NCBI RefSeq assembly: GCF_002355515.1
Contig: NZ_AP014809.1
Span: 5,108,501 to 5,172,500, forward strand
DNA: 64,000 nt
Reading direction: 5' to 3'
From: Methylorubrum populi
GTDB taxonomy: Bacteria; Pseudomonadota; Alphaproteobacteria; Rhizobiales; Beijerinckiaceae
Under the pieces are notes generated by a model that ran no database searches, was not told the origin of the DNA, and was given only the letters and a program-made list of their open reading frames with translations. Positions within the stretch are counted from its first letter, which is position 1. Each line of letters starts with the position of its first letter. Shown here piece by piece: positions 46,719-56,337 of the stretch. The position numbers were made by a program, and so were the translations under genes.

Positions 46719-48200
46719 TCACTTCCCTCTGACAGCGGCCTGGGGCGCCGCTTCCCGACGCCCGCCGCCGCCCGCGAGGCTGACGGCGAAGGCCACCGCG
46801 AGGTTGAGCGCCAGCGCCACCACGCCGATGTTGAGATCCTGCACAGGCCCTGGCAGGCCGGGGGCCAGCTTGGCGAGGGTGTAGCCGCCCACCACCGTCA
46901 CCGCCACCGCGGCCACGCCGGCCAGGATGCCGGCCATCGCGCCCGCACGGGTGAGCGGGTTGCGGGGCAGGAGGCTGAAGAAGAAGGCGGGGAAGAGCTG
47001 CGTGACGACGGCGTAGCCGATCAGCAGCAGTTGCACGATGGTCTCGCCGCCGTAGAGGGTGAAGCCGACGCAGGCGAGCGCCAGCAGGGGCGCGATCCCC
47101 TTGGCGAGCCGGCCCGTGGTCGCATCGGTCGCGTTGCGCGCCAGCGGCCGGTAGAGGTTCTGCGCGATGAGCGTCGAACCGGCGATCAGGATCATCGAGC
47201 CCGGCACCAGGGCGGTCAGCACGCCGGTGGCGCCGATGATGCCGACGAACCACGGCGGGAAGGTCTGGAGCGCGATCTTGAACAGGGAGAGATCGACGTC
47301 CGGCCCCGTCAGCCCCGGCACCTGCAGCACCGCGGCGAAGCCCGCGAAGAACACGAACAGCAGCATGAGCTGGTAGAGCGGCAGGAACACCGCGTTGCGC
47401 CGGAAGGTGCGCGCATCGCTCGCGGTGTAGATCGAGGCGAAGATGTGCGGGAACATCCAGCCGCCGAGCGCCGTCAGCAGCGTGGTCGAGGCGAACCACG
47501 TCGCGCTCTGGCCGCGGTCCGGCAGGGCGAGGAAGCCGGGCTTGGCCCCATCGATCGCGGTGAACATCGCGCCGATGCCGCCGTAGTAGTGATACGGCAG
47601 ATAGATGCCGAGGAAGATCACCACGAACAGGATCATGAAATCCTTGAGCACGGCGGTCCAGGCCGACCCGCGCACGCCCGACACCATGACGTAGACGGTG
47701 AGCACCGCCGCGCCGATCCAGATCGCCAGCGTCGGCGAGATCGCCCCGTAGGAGGCGGTGGCGACGATGATGCCGAGCCCCTTCAACTGCAGCACCATGT
47801 AGGGGACCAGCGCCACGATCCCGACGAGCGCCACGAGGATGCCGAGGCTCTTGCTGTCGTAGCGCGCGGCGAAATAGTCGGGCTGCGAGAACAGGTTGCG
47901 CTCCTTGGCGAAGCGCCAGGCCGGCGGCAGGATCCAGTACGAGATGACGTAGATCAGCGTCAGGTAGCAGAGGATGTAGTAGGTCGGCCCGCCCTTGCCG
48001 TAGGCCCAGCCCGAGCCGCCGAGGAAGGTGAAGGTGGTGTAGATCTCACCCGCCATCAGCAGGAAGACGAGCAGCGTGCCGAAGCCGCGCTTGCCCACGC
48101 TCCACTGCTCCATGTCCATGTCGTGGCCCGACCGCGCCCGCAGGCCGAGGCCGAGCGCCACCACGACGGCGAGCGCGATGATCGGCAGCGCGGCGTTCAT
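46719..48200 (-). CDS. Sodium:solute symporter family protein
   Basis: A 493-residue membrane protein with about 13 hydrophobic helices. The SSF signature near residues 150-220 includes GVRGSAWTAVLKDFMILFVV (in part), and the C-terminal part has LLIGYAVVTQLFPAFFFSLL. It is like the acetate/monocarboxylate (ActP/MctP) branch, though the substrate is unknown. Start at 48200 overlaps the DUF3311 gene stop (ATGA). Confidence 0.88.
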   Translation of the reverse strand: MNAALPIIALAVVVALGLGLRARSGHDMDMEQWSVGKRGFGTLLVFLLMAGEIYTTFTFLGGSGWAYGKGGPTYYILCYLTLIYVISYWILPPAWRFAKERNLFSQPDYFAARYDSKSLGILVALVGIVALVPYMVLQLKGLGIIVATASYGAISPTLAIWIGAAVLTVYVMVSGVRGSAWTAVLKDFMILFVVIFLGIYLPYHYYGGIGAMFTAIDGAKPGFLALPDRGQSATWFASTTLLTALGGWMFPHIFASIYTASDARTFRRNAVFLPLYQLMLLFVFFAGFAAVLQVPGLTGPDVDLSLFKIALQTFPPWFVGIIGATGVLTALVPGSMILIAGSTLIAQNLYRPLARNATDATTGRLAKGIAPLLALACVGFTLYGGETIVQLLLIGYAVVTQLFPAFFFSLLPRNPLTRAGAMAGILAGVAAVAVTVVGGYTLAKLAPGLPGPVQDLNIGVVALALNLAVAFAVSLAGGGGRREAAPQAAVRGK

Positions 48201-48400
48201 GGCTCCTCTCCCGGGCCCCGGTTGGCGGGATCGGTGAGGTAGATCAGCGCCATGATGGCCGAGGTCGCGACCGTGCAGCCGACGAGCCACGCCAGCAGCA
48301 GCGGCATGCCGAGCACCAGCGGCTCGACCCGGTTGAGGAAGAACGGCCCGGCCAGCATCCCGAGGGCGGGCAGGGCCGCGAGCCACGGAATCAGCTTCAT
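48197..48400 (-). CDS. DUF3311 small membrane protein
   Basis: A 67-residue protein with two membrane helices (about 5-23 and 30-55), of the DUF3311 family that is regularly encoded directly upstream of sodium:solute symporters and is thought to be a small accessory subunit. It overlaps the symporter start by 4 bp. Confidence 0.85.
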   Translation of the reverse strand: MKLIPWLAALPALGMLAGPFFLNRVEPLVLGMPLLLAWLVGCTVATSAIMALIYLTDPANRGPGEEP

Positions 48401-48554
48401 CGCCGGCCTCTCCCCGGCGATGCCTCAGGATGACAGCCTCGTGGTCCGGTCATGCAATCCCCGTCGTTTCGGCGGGGACCATGAGGCAGAATCCGCACCA
48501 GGGCGAGGGGATGAAATCCTCTTTTTGCGTCCAGGGCGCCGCTCGGTCCGCCGC

Positions 48555-50603
48555 TCAGGCCGCCTCGGCGCGGCGGTCCAGCAGTTCCGGCAGGGCGCGC
48601 AGGTTGAGCGGCTTGGGCAGGAAACCGTCGAAACCGGCCGCATGAGCCGCGGCGACGTCCTCGCGACCGGTATTGGCTGTGAGGGCGACGAGGTGGAGTG
48701 GCGCCGCACCGGTCTCGGCCTCGCGGGCGCGGATGCGGCGGGCGACCTCCAGGCCATCGAGGCCGGGCATGCGGATGTCGATCAGGGCGAGGTCGAACGG
48801 TCCCTGCCCCGCCGACGCGGCCAGGGCCTCGAGCCCGTCGCGGACATGGATCACCCGTGCGCCGAGCCGCTCCAGCGCCTTGGTGGCGAGCAGCGCGTTG
48901 ATCGGGTTGTCCTCCGCCAGCAGGACCCGGCGGCCCGGCGCGGCGGCGTGGGCAAGCGCGGGCTCCGCGGCCGGCACGGCCGTCGCCTCGGCGGAGCCGG
49001 GGGACGGGGCGGGCCTCGGTTCCAGAAGGCGGTCGAACAGCGAGCGGGCCCGCACCGGTTTGATCAGGTAGCTGTCGAACCCCGCCGCGTTCGGGGCTCC
49101 GAATTCGCGCCGGTCGAAGGGCGAGAGCAGGATCAGGCTGCAGCGCACGCCGCTGCGGGTGGCCTCCGTCGCGAGCCGGCGCACGGCGGCATCGCCCAGG
49201 CTGCGGTCGGCGATGAGCGCATCGAAGGCGACGCCCGCGAGCGCGTCGAGGCCGGCTTCCACGCTGTTCACGGTCACCGCCGCCGCACCGGAGCGGGTGA
49301 GGCGCCGCGCCAGGAACGGCGCCTGAAAGGCGGAGTCGGCCACGATCAGCACCTTTCGCGATGCGAGGGCGGGACTTCCGGGAGCCTTTGCACGCTCCGC
49401 CGCCGGCAGCGGCAGCACGACCCGGAAGGTCGAGCCGCGTCCGACCGTCGAGCGGGCCTCGATCGTGCCGCTCATGCGCTCGACCAAGCGGCGGGTGATG
49501 GCGAGGCCCAGCCCCGTTCCCTCGTGGCTCGCGCTGTCGTCGCCCTGCTCGAATTCCTCGAACAGGATCGGAATGCGCTCCTCCGGGATGCCCGGCCCGG
49601 TATCCTCGACCGTGAGGACGAGCCCCTCCCCCGCGCGCGCCAGGCTGACGCCGACGCCGCCGGCTTGCGTGAACTTGATGGCGTTGCCCGCGAGATTGAC
49701 GAGGATCTGCCGCACCCGGTCGGCATCGCCGATACGCAGGGGGGCGAGGTCGTCGGCGATGTCGAGGGCGATTTCCAGGCCCTTGTCCTGAGCGCGCGGC
49801 GCCAGCAGCTCAACCACGCCCTCGACCAGGGCGGCGGCGTCGAAGGGCTCGGCAGCGAGATCGAGGCGCCCGGCCTCGATGCGGGAGAAGTCGAGGATGC
49901 CGTCGACAAGGCCGAGCAGCGCCTTGCCGCTGGTGCGGAACGCCTCGACATAGGTGCGCTGCTCGGGATCGAGCCGCGTCTCGAGCAGAAGATCCGCCAT
50001 GCCGAGGATGCCGTTCAACGGCGTGCGCAACTCGTGGCTGACCGTGGCGAGGAAGCGGGATTTGGCGACGTTGGCGGCCTCGGCCCGGCTCTTCGCCTCA
50101 TCGAGCGAGCGCGCCGCCTCGACGCGCTCGGTGACGTCGTGGCCCGCCCGCAGCCAGCTCGGGCCGTCCGCGCTGCCGGTCGCCGGCATCTCGATGAAGG
50201 AGAACCAGCGCGGCACCCCGTCCACCGGCATCAGGCGCTCCTCGACCACCCGCACGCCGTCCGGCCGCTGCTCGCTCGCGCCGCGCTCGATCACCTGCGG
50301 GCTCAGCGTCGAGCCGATCAGCTCCAGTGGCTTCACGCCGAGCAGGGCGGCGAAGCCCTCGCTGGCGAAGGTGATCCGTCCCTGCCCGTCCCGCTGGACC
50401 ACGGCCTCGGTCGTGGCCTCGACCAGCACCCGGTAGCGCTCCTCGCTCTCGGCGATGTGCCAGAGTCGATCCTGGAGCGCCTCCGTGACATCGGAATCCG
50501 GCACGACGGACCCGCCGCGGCGGAGCGACACCAGGATCAGCGTCAGCATCGCGGCGGCGATGCCCAGGCCCATCACGCTCACCGCAAGGGTTATCGGTTC
50601 CAC
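48555..50603 (-). CDS. Hybrid sensor histidine kinase with PAS domain and two receiver domains
   Basis: A 682-residue protein. A single N-terminal membrane helix (residues 7-27) is followed by a PAS domain (about 50-165, ending GHDVTERVEAARSL), then HisKA with the phospho-accepting His190 in ATVSHELRTPLNG. HATPase_c has N box NAIKF and G boxes DTGPGIP and GTGLGL. Receiver 1 (about 410-530) has LIADRS as its phosphosite region but a weakened acidic pocket. Receiver 2 (about 560-675) has LLAEDN, LIDIRMPG and the conserved Lys in PKPL. The signal and output are unknown and no partner regulator is adjacent. Confidence 0.9.
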   Translation of the reverse strand: MEPITLAVSVMGLGIAAAMLTLILVSLRRGGSVVPDSDVTEALQDRLWHIAESEERYRVLVEATTEAVVQRDGQGRITFASEGFAALLGVKPLELIGSTLSPQVIERGASEQRPDGVRVVEERLMPVDGVPRWFSFIEMPATGSADGPSWLRAGHDVTERVEAARSLDEAKSRAEAANVAKSRFLATVSHELRTPLNGILGMADLLLETRLDPEQRTYVEAFRTSGKALLGLVDGILDFSRIEAGRLDLAAEPFDAAALVEGVVELLAPRAQDKGLEIALDIADDLAPLRIGDADRVRQILVNLAGNAIKFTQAGGVGVSLARAGEGLVLTVEDTGPGIPEERIPILFEEFEQGDDSASHEGTGLGLAITRRLVERMSGTIEARSTVGRGSTFRVVLPLPAAERAKAPGSPALASRKVLIVADSAFQAPFLARRLTRSGAAAVTVNSVEAGLDALAGVAFDALIADRSLGDAAVRRLATEATRSGVRCSLILLSPFDRREFGAPNAAGFDSYLIKPVRARSLFDRLLEPRPAPSPGSAEATAVPAAEPALAHAAAPGRRVLLAEDNPINALLATKALERLGARVIHVRDGLEALAASAGQGPFDLALIDIRMPGLDGLEVARRIRAREAETGAAPLHLVALTANTGREDVAAAHAAGFDGFLPKPLNLRALPELLDRRAEAA

Positions 50604-50749
50604 GCAGGTCCCCTAAAGCCGGCCGATGCCGGAGGCCCGGCACGTCAGGGGAGCGACAGTGCCAGCCGCGCGTGAAGCGCCGCTTGAGAAAGAGGCTTAA
50701 GGGGAAGTGAGCGGGACCGGTGGATTTCGCCGGTCGCCCGCGGCCCGGC

Positions 50750-51199
50750 TCACACTTCGGGAAACCGCCGGAGCAGCGCGTTCCCGTCGAGCCGGAGCGC
50801 GGCGCCGACTTCGGCCAGGGCGGCGTGCTCTTCGCGTCCGATGCCCTCGTGGTCGGCCACGTCCGCCGCGACGAGGAAGACGTTGCGGCGCTGCTCCTCG
50901 GATCGTCCGGCGACGGCACCGATGCGCACGAGGTTCTCCGCGCGGCCGGCGCGGGTGCGGGCGCGGCCGAGCGCCTCGTAGAGGGCGTGTTCCAGCATCA
51001 GGCTGTCGTAGCCCTTCTCGATGATCGGGTTCGACCGGATGCCGGCCAGCGCCGTCTCGAACTCCTCGCTCATCAACTCGCCATCGGCGACCGCGACGTT
51101 GGCGCAGGCCGAGACCGCCGCCTGCATCAGCGACTCGTCGCCGGCATAGGCCTTGAGGGTGGTGCGGAACCGCTCAACCGCGTCGTGAAGAAGACCCAT
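50750..51199 (-). CDS. TerB-family protein
   Basis: A 149-residue all-helical TerB-like (tellurite resistance B) protein. The acidic metal-binding helix pair has VAVADGELMSEEFE (about 35-48) and ADVADHEGIGREEHAALAEV (about 112-131). Family members bind divalent metal. Function here unknown, with no other ter genes in the window. Start at 51199 chosen by family length. Confidence 0.8.
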   Translation of the reverse strand: MGLLHDAVERFRTTLKAYAGDESLMQAAVSACANVAVADGELMSEEFETALAGIRSNPIIEKGYDSLMLEHALYEALGRARTRAGRAENLVRIGAVAGRSEEQRRNVFLVAADVADHEGIGREEHAALAEVGAALRLDGNALLRRFPEV

Positions 51200-51260
51200 G
51201 TCCTGACAAAACCCTGCCCGACAAAACCCCATCTCGGAGCCCCGACAACGGGGATGCCGG

Positions 51261-52007
51261 TCAAACGATCCGCGCGCTGTCCCGCACCCGCGCTTCGGCA
51301 GCCTCGATCGCCTCCGGCGTGCCGACATGCAGCCATTGCCCGTCGAGGCGAAGGCCCTGGAGGCGGTTGCGTCGGATCGCCCGGTCGAACAGCAGGGTGA
51401 GGGAGAACGGACCCTCCGGCGTGTCGGCGAACAGCTCCGGCTTCAGGATCGCCACGCCGGCATAGATGAAGGGCGCGACCTCGCGCTCGCCGCGCCACGA
51501 CAGCCGGCCGTCCGCGTCCATGTCGAAATCGCCCGCCCCCTCGTAGCCGAGGCTCGTCGCGGTCGGGGCGACGAGGAGCAGGATGTCGGTCGTGTCGGGA
51601 TCCCAGGCCTCGATCAGCCGGCCGAGATTGGGCCGCGGCCCCTCCAGCCAGAACGAATCCGAGTTGAACACCACGAAGGGCTCGTCTCCGAACCGGTCGA
51701 GCGCCTTCTTCACGCCGCCGCCGGTCTCCAGCAGCGCGTCGCGCTCGTCGGAGACGACGATGTCGGGCGCACCGGTGCGGTGGGTGAGGTGCCCCTCCAT
51801 CAGGTCGGCGAGCCAGTGGACGTTGACCACCGCCGTCTCGATGCCGCCCGCCGCCGCCCGGTCGAGGGCGTGGTCGATCAGCGCCTTGCCGGCGACCTCG
51901 ACCAGGGGCTTGGGCAAGGTCGCGGTGATCGGGCGCATGCGCTTGCCGAGGCCCGCCGCGAGCACGAAAGCGCGGGTGATTCGTTTGGGATGTTGCTCGT
52001 CGCTCAT
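51261..52007 (-). CDS. murU: N-acetylmuramate alpha-1-phosphate uridylyltransferase
   Basis: A 248-residue sugar nucleotidyltransferase. The signature FVLAAGLGKRMRPITATLPKPLVEV is at residues 14-38, with LAAGLGKRMRP as the core. NSDSFW (about 115-120) gives a metal-binding Asp. It makes UDP-MurNAc from MurNAc-1-phosphate in the peptidoglycan recycling shortcut, using the product of AmgK encoded directly upstream. The gap to that gene is 32 bp. The pairing with an AmgK domain distinguishes it from other pyrophosphorylases. Confidence 0.88.
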   Translation of the reverse strand: MSDEQHPKRITRAFVLAAGLGKRMRPITATLPKPLVEVAGKALIDHALDRAAAGGIETAVVNVHWLADLMEGHLTHRTGAPDIVVSDERDALLETGGGVKKALDRFGDEPFVVFNSDSFWLEGPRPNLGRLIEAWDPDTTDILLLVAPTATSLGYEGAGDFDMDADGRLSWRGEREVAPFIYAGVAILKPELFADTPEGPFSLTLLFDRAIRRNRLQGLRLDGQWLHVGTPEAIEAAEARVRDSARIV

Positions 52008-52039
52008 GACGCGTTCGCGGGCCGGTTCGAAGGGAGCGG

Positions 52040-53677
52040 TTAGGGGGCGGGGTCGGAGTCCGGCCGCGGCGCGACGAGGCTCGGCAGGTGCGTCTCGTGC
52101 CACGCCCGCACCGGCGCCAGCGCCGGATGGGCGAGGTTGCGCGCGAGATAGCCCTCGATCCGCGGCAGGTGGGCGAGGTAGCCCGGCTTGCCGTCGCGCT
52201 TGTCGAGGCGCGCGAAGATGCCGAGGATCTTGGTGGCGCGCTGCGCCGCCAGAACCGCGTAGGCGCGGGCGAAGGCCTGCATGTCGAAGCCGATGTCGCG
52301 GCTGCGGCGCTCGCGGATGTAGAGGCCGAGCAGCCGCAGCTCGAAATCGGCGCTGGCATCGACCCGGGCGTCCTGGAGCAGCGAGGCGACGTCGTAGGCC
52401 GGGTGGCCCATCACCGCGTCCTGGAAGTCGATCACCCCCACCCGCTCCAGCCCGGTCCGTTCGGGGAGCCAGATCAGGTTGGGCGAGTGGTAGTCGCGCA
52501 GGGTCCAGGTGGCGGGCTCGGCGACCAGATCCCTGAGCGCCTCGGTCCAGAGGTCGCGGAAGGCCGCGCGCGCCTCCGGCGACAGCATCGTCCCGCGGAT
52601 CGCGGGGGCGTACCATTCCGGCAGCAGCTCCGCCTCGAACAGCAGGGCTTCGAGATCGTAGGGCGGGATGACGTGATCGATCCCCTCGCTCACCGGCACC
52701 GTCGCGGGCAGGTCGGTGGCGTGCAGCTTGGCGAGCAGGCGAACGGCCTCGGCGTAGCGTTCCGGCCGCGGCGCGCCGTTCTCGATCACCGGCTCGGTGC
52801 CGAGATCCTCCAGGATCAGCAGGCCGGCATCGAGGTTCTCGCCCAGGATCTTCGGGGCCGAGAAGCCGATCGCCCGCAGCGCCCGGTCCATGCCGACGAA
52901 GGCATGGACGCTCTCGGCGAGTTTGACGATCGCGCTGTAGGGCTTCCCGTCCTTCACCGGCGGCCCGTCGGGCCGGGGGGGCGAGATCATCAGCACGGCG
53001 GTCTCGCCGCCCGGCTTCACCAGGCGCTCGTAGGCGCGCGAGGAGGCGTCGCCCTGCATCAGCACCCGGTCGGCCTCGTCCCAGCCGGTGCGGGCGAGCA
53101 GCGCCCGGACGGCGCGGGCGCGCTCCAGCCGCTCGCGCATGTCGCCGCTGCCGTCGATCCGCACGAGGCGCGCCTCCTCGCCGAACTCCGCCCGCAGGGA
53201 CAGCTCGACGATCAGCGTGGGATTGTCGCGCGCACCCAGCCGCTCGGGCCACTCGACCAGGGTGATCGCGGTCTCGGAGAGTTCGTCGAAGCCGAGTTCC
53301 ACCAGCTCGTCCGGCCCGCGCAGGCGGTAGAGGTCGGCGTGGATCACGCTGCGGCCCGAGCGGGTCTCGTAGGGCTGCATCAGGGTGAAGGTCGGGCTCG
53401 GCACTTCGAGCGCCGGGTCGCCGGCCAGCTCGCGGATCATCGCCCGGGCGAGGGTGGTCTTGCCGGCACCGAGCCCGCCGGAGAGGGCGACGAGGTCGCC
53501 GGGTCGGAGAATGCCGGCCAGGAAGGCGGCCATGTCCTCGGTCGCGCCCTCCTCGGGCAGCAGCACCTCCCAGGCGGCGCGCCGCGGAACCGCCGCCTCG
53601 CCCTGCGACGGGCCGGGCCGCGGGCTTGCCGCCGTGCTGTCCGGAACCTCGCTCAACGCCCCAATCCTCCGCACCAT
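52040..53677 (-). CDS. Fusion of TsaE (tRNA t6A ATPase) and AmgK anomeric sugar kinase
   Basis: A 545-residue two-domain protein. Residues 36-185 are TsaE, with P-loop GGLGAGKTT (67-75), SPTFTL and HADLYRL. TsaE is the ATPase partner of TsaB/TsaD in making N6-threonylcarbamoyl-adenosine in ANN-decoding tRNAs. Residues 200-540 are an aminoglycoside-phosphotransferase-fold kinase (AmgK type) that phosphorylates MurNAc/GlcNAc at C1, with catalytic LRDYHSPNLIW (about 394-404) and IDFQDAVMGH (about 419-428). The fusion occurs in other Hyphomicrobiales. murU follows directly. Confidence 0.9.
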   Translation of the reverse strand: MVRRIGALSEVPDSTAASPRPGPSQGEAAVPRRAAWEVLLPEEGATEDMAAFLAGILRPGDLVALSGGLGAGKTTLARAMIRELAGDPALEVPSPTFTLMQPYETRSGRSVIHADLYRLRGPDELVELGFDELSETAITLVEWPERLGARDNPTLIVELSLRAEFGEEARLVRIDGSGDMRERLERARAVRALLARTGWDEADRVLMQGDASSRAYERLVKPGGETAVLMISPPRPDGPPVKDGKPYSAIVKLAESVHAFVGMDRALRAIGFSAPKILGENLDAGLLILEDLGTEPVIENGAPRPERYAEAVRLLAKLHATDLPATVPVSEGIDHVIPPYDLEALLFEAELLPEWYAPAIRGTMLSPEARAAFRDLWTEALRDLVAEPATWTLRDYHSPNLIWLPERTGLERVGVIDFQDAVMGHPAYDVASLLQDARVDASADFELRLLGLYIRERRSRDIGFDMQAFARAYAVLAAQRATKILGIFARLDKRDGKPGYLAHLPRIEGYLARNLAHPALAPVRAWHETHLPSLVAPRPDSDPAP

Positions 53678-53811
53678 CGCGAACGGCCACCCCGATGAGG
53701 GTTAAGCCTCAACCATCCTAGCGGGGGATGTTTAACCCTTTTTCCGCGCCCGCGTTGAGCCCCGCCCTGCGGCGTCGGCCGGTCTCGTCACGATTTCGCG
53801 GCCGCCCGACG

Positions 53812-56337
53812 CTACTCGGCGGCCTCGGCGAGCCCGCCATTGCCCGGCGGCGTGTCGACCGGGAACAGGCACGTGACGCGGGTGCCCGCGCCCGGTGCCG
53901 AGTGGATCTCGACGCGGCCGCCGTGCAGCTCGACGAAGGAGCGCACGATCGAGAGGCCGAGGCCGACGCCGCGGTGCTTGGTGCCCAGCGTGTTGCTCTC
54001 GAACCGGTCGAACACCCGGTCGATCACCTCGGGCGCGATGCCGCGGCCGCGATCGATCACCGTCAGCCGCAGCGCCGTCCCCTCGCGCCGCGCCTCGACG
54101 CGGACCTGCTGGCCGGGGGCGGAGAAGCCGACCGCGTTGGAAAGCAGGTTGAACAGGATCTGGCGCACCCGCTTGCCGTCGGCGAAGACGCTGCCGATGT
54201 CCTCCGGCACGTCGAGGTCGAGGCCGATATCGGATTCCGCCAGCCGATCCTCGATGCCGCGGGCGGCGGCCTCCACGGTGGAGCGCACATCGATGGTCTC
54301 GCGCTGGAGCTCGAGCGAGCCAGCATCGATCGAGGCGAGGTCGAGGATGTCGTTGATGATGACGAGCAGCGCGGCGGACGAGCGCATGATGTGCTCGGAA
54401 TATTCGCGCTGGCGCTCGTTGAGGGCGCCGACGGTCTCGTCGCCGAGGAGCTGGGTGAAGCCGATGATGTTGGTGAGCGGCGAGCGCAGCTCGTAGGAGA
54501 CGTGGTGGACGAAGGTGTCGCGCAGCTGCGAGGCGCGCTCCAGGGCGTCGTTCTTCTCGGTCAGCGCCCGCTCGACATTGGCGCTCGCGGTGACGTCGAT
54601 GAATGTCAGCAGCGTGGCGCCGAGCGGCAGGGGCTGCGAGGAGCAGTCGAGCACCGTGCCGTCGTTGATGTTGAGGCGGCAGGCATGGCCGCTGCGGGTC
54701 TCGGACAGGCCGGTGATCGATTGCCGAATGCCGGCCCAGGGGCTCTGGTCCGGCGTCAGCGTCCGGCAGGCGGCGATCACCGCATCGACATGCGGCTTGC
54801 CCGCCAGCGTCGCCGGATCGAGGCGCCAGGTCGCAGCGAAGGCGCGGTTGGCCACCGTCAGGCGCCCGTCGGCACCGAACACCGCCACCGGCTCCTTGAG
54901 CGCTTCCAGCGTCTCGGCCTGCTCCTTCATCAGCGCGTCGTAGCGCGAGGCGAGCTTCATGCTCTCCGAGACGTCATGGTAGAGATAGGTCAGGCCGCCC
55001 TGCGGGTTGGGGGCGGCGACGACGCGAAGCGTCCGCCCGTCGGGCAGGTACCAGGGTGTGTCGGTCGGCTCGACCGCGCGGTAGGCGGCGAGCACGTCGG
55101 TCTTCCACGAGCGGAAATCAGCCTGCTCGGGCAGTTTGCGGGCGGCGCGCAGGCGGTCGAGGATCTCGCCGTCGAGCGGGCGGCCTTCGAGAAAGGCCGG
55201 ATCGAGGTCCCACAGGCGCTGGTAGGCAGCGTTGTGGAAGATCAGGCGCTGGCGCGCATCGAACATCGCCACCGCGGTCGGCAACTGGTCGAGGGTGCGC
55301 ACATTGGCATCCATCTGCCGCTGCAGGTCGGCCCGCACGCTCTCCAGCTCGGACACATCGACGGCGATGCCGACGCGGCCGGTCTCCAGGGTGCTCTCGC
55401 TGACGTCGAGGGTCCGGCGCGCGCCCGCCACCACCGCCGACAGGCGCAGCGGCTGGGGCGCGAGGCCGGGCCGCCGCACTTGGCGGGCGATCAGGTCGCG
55501 GGCGCCGCGGTCGAGGAGTTCCAGGCCGTGGCTCAGGGCGGTCTCGCGGCTCGGGGCCTCGACGGCGGCGGCGTAGGCGGCGTTGACGAAGGCGAGCGCT
55601 CCATCCGGGCCCCGGTGCCAGACCGGCTGCGGCAGCGCGTCGAGCAGGCCCGCGAGTGCGGCCAGACCGCGCTTGGCCTCGTCCAGGGTGTGGCGGAGCT
55701 CGATCAGCTCGCGGCGCTCCTCAGTGGTCTCGCGCAGGCGCAGCAGCGCCCGGCCGCCCACCGCCTGACCCTGCGCCTCGATGAAGCGCCCGGCGAGGCT
55801 GCGCAGGTTCGTCCGGAACCCGGTGCCGCGCTCGCGCAGCGTGGCGACCGCCGCCTCGAGGAGCTGCGCGTCCTGGGGCGTGAGCCACGTGCCGAAGGTC
55901 AGCAGGTGCCGCGAGTTGCCCTGGCTCCCGCGCGCATCCTGGCTCCGCAGATCCTGGCGAAGGTCCTGGGCGAACCCCGCGTCGCCGACGATGCTCGGCT
56001 CGCCGCGCCCGGCCCAGGCGACGAGCACCTGGCGCTCGGAATGGAGCAGCATCTCGGCCCGGTCATGGGCGCCGCGGAGCTGGGCGAGCTCGTCCTGATA
56101 CACGCGTTCCTTGCGTGTCCAGCTGACGCGCTCGCGCAGGTAGACGAGCGACAGGATGGTCGCGAACAGGATCAGGCCGAGAACGACGGCGAGGCCGGCA
56201 ACGTTGTGCGTCTGCATCGCTCCCAGCATCGGCCTCGCTTCGATGGACGGAGCGCCCTCGGCGAATGCGGCGACCGGCGCCGCGACGATGAGGACGCCGA
56301 CGCGCGACAGAACGCGCGCCGCCCGTTCCAGACCCAT
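53812..56337 (-). CDS. divL: DivL-type cell-cycle histidine kinase homologue (Tyr instead of His)
   Basis: An 841-residue protein. The N-terminus has a signal/anchor and membrane helix (about 43-64), then PAS-like domains (about 225-560) with PAS signatures such as DQLPTAVAMFDARQRLIFHN (in part). The dimerisation helix reads HVSYELRSPLTN with Tyr615 where histidine kinases have the phosphorylated His. HATPase_c (about 700-830) has DRGRGIAPE and GVGLGLSIV. A Tyr at this place is the hallmark of DivL, which controls CckA and the CtrA cell-cycle regulator in Caulobacter and relatives. It is separated from ahcY by 0.6 kb. Confidence 0.9.
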   Translation of the reverse strand: MGLERAARVLSRVGVLIVAAPVAAFAEGAPSIEARPMLGAMQTHNVAGLAVVLGLILFATILSLVYLRERVSWTRKERVYQDELAQLRGAHDRAEMLLHSERQVLVAWAGRGEPSIVGDAGFAQDLRQDLRSQDARGSQGNSRHLLTFGTWLTPQDAQLLEAAVATLRERGTGFRTNLRSLAGRFIEAQGQAVGGRALLRLRETTEERRELIELRHTLDEAKRGLAALAGLLDALPQPVWHRGPDGALAFVNAAYAAAVEAPSRETALSHGLELLDRGARDLIARQVRRPGLAPQPLRLSAVVAGARRTLDVSESTLETGRVGIAVDVSELESVRADLQRQMDANVRTLDQLPTAVAMFDARQRLIFHNAAYQRLWDLDPAFLEGRPLDGEILDRLRAARKLPEQADFRSWKTDVLAAYRAVEPTDTPWYLPDGRTLRVVAAPNPQGGLTYLYHDVSESMKLASRYDALMKEQAETLEALKEPVAVFGADGRLTVANRAFAATWRLDPATLAGKPHVDAVIAACRTLTPDQSPWAGIRQSITGLSETRSGHACRLNINDGTVLDCSSQPLPLGATLLTFIDVTASANVERALTEKNDALERASQLRDTFVHHVSYELRSPLTNIIGFTQLLGDETVGALNERQREYSEHIMRSSAALLVIINDILDLASIDAGSLELQRETIDVRSTVEAAARGIEDRLAESDIGLDLDVPEDIGSVFADGKRVRQILFNLLSNAVGFSAPGQQVRVEARREGTALRLTVIDRGRGIAPEVIDRVFDRFESNTLGTKHRGVGLGLSIVRSFVELHGGRVEIHSAPGAGTRVTCLFPVDTPPGNGGLAEAAE

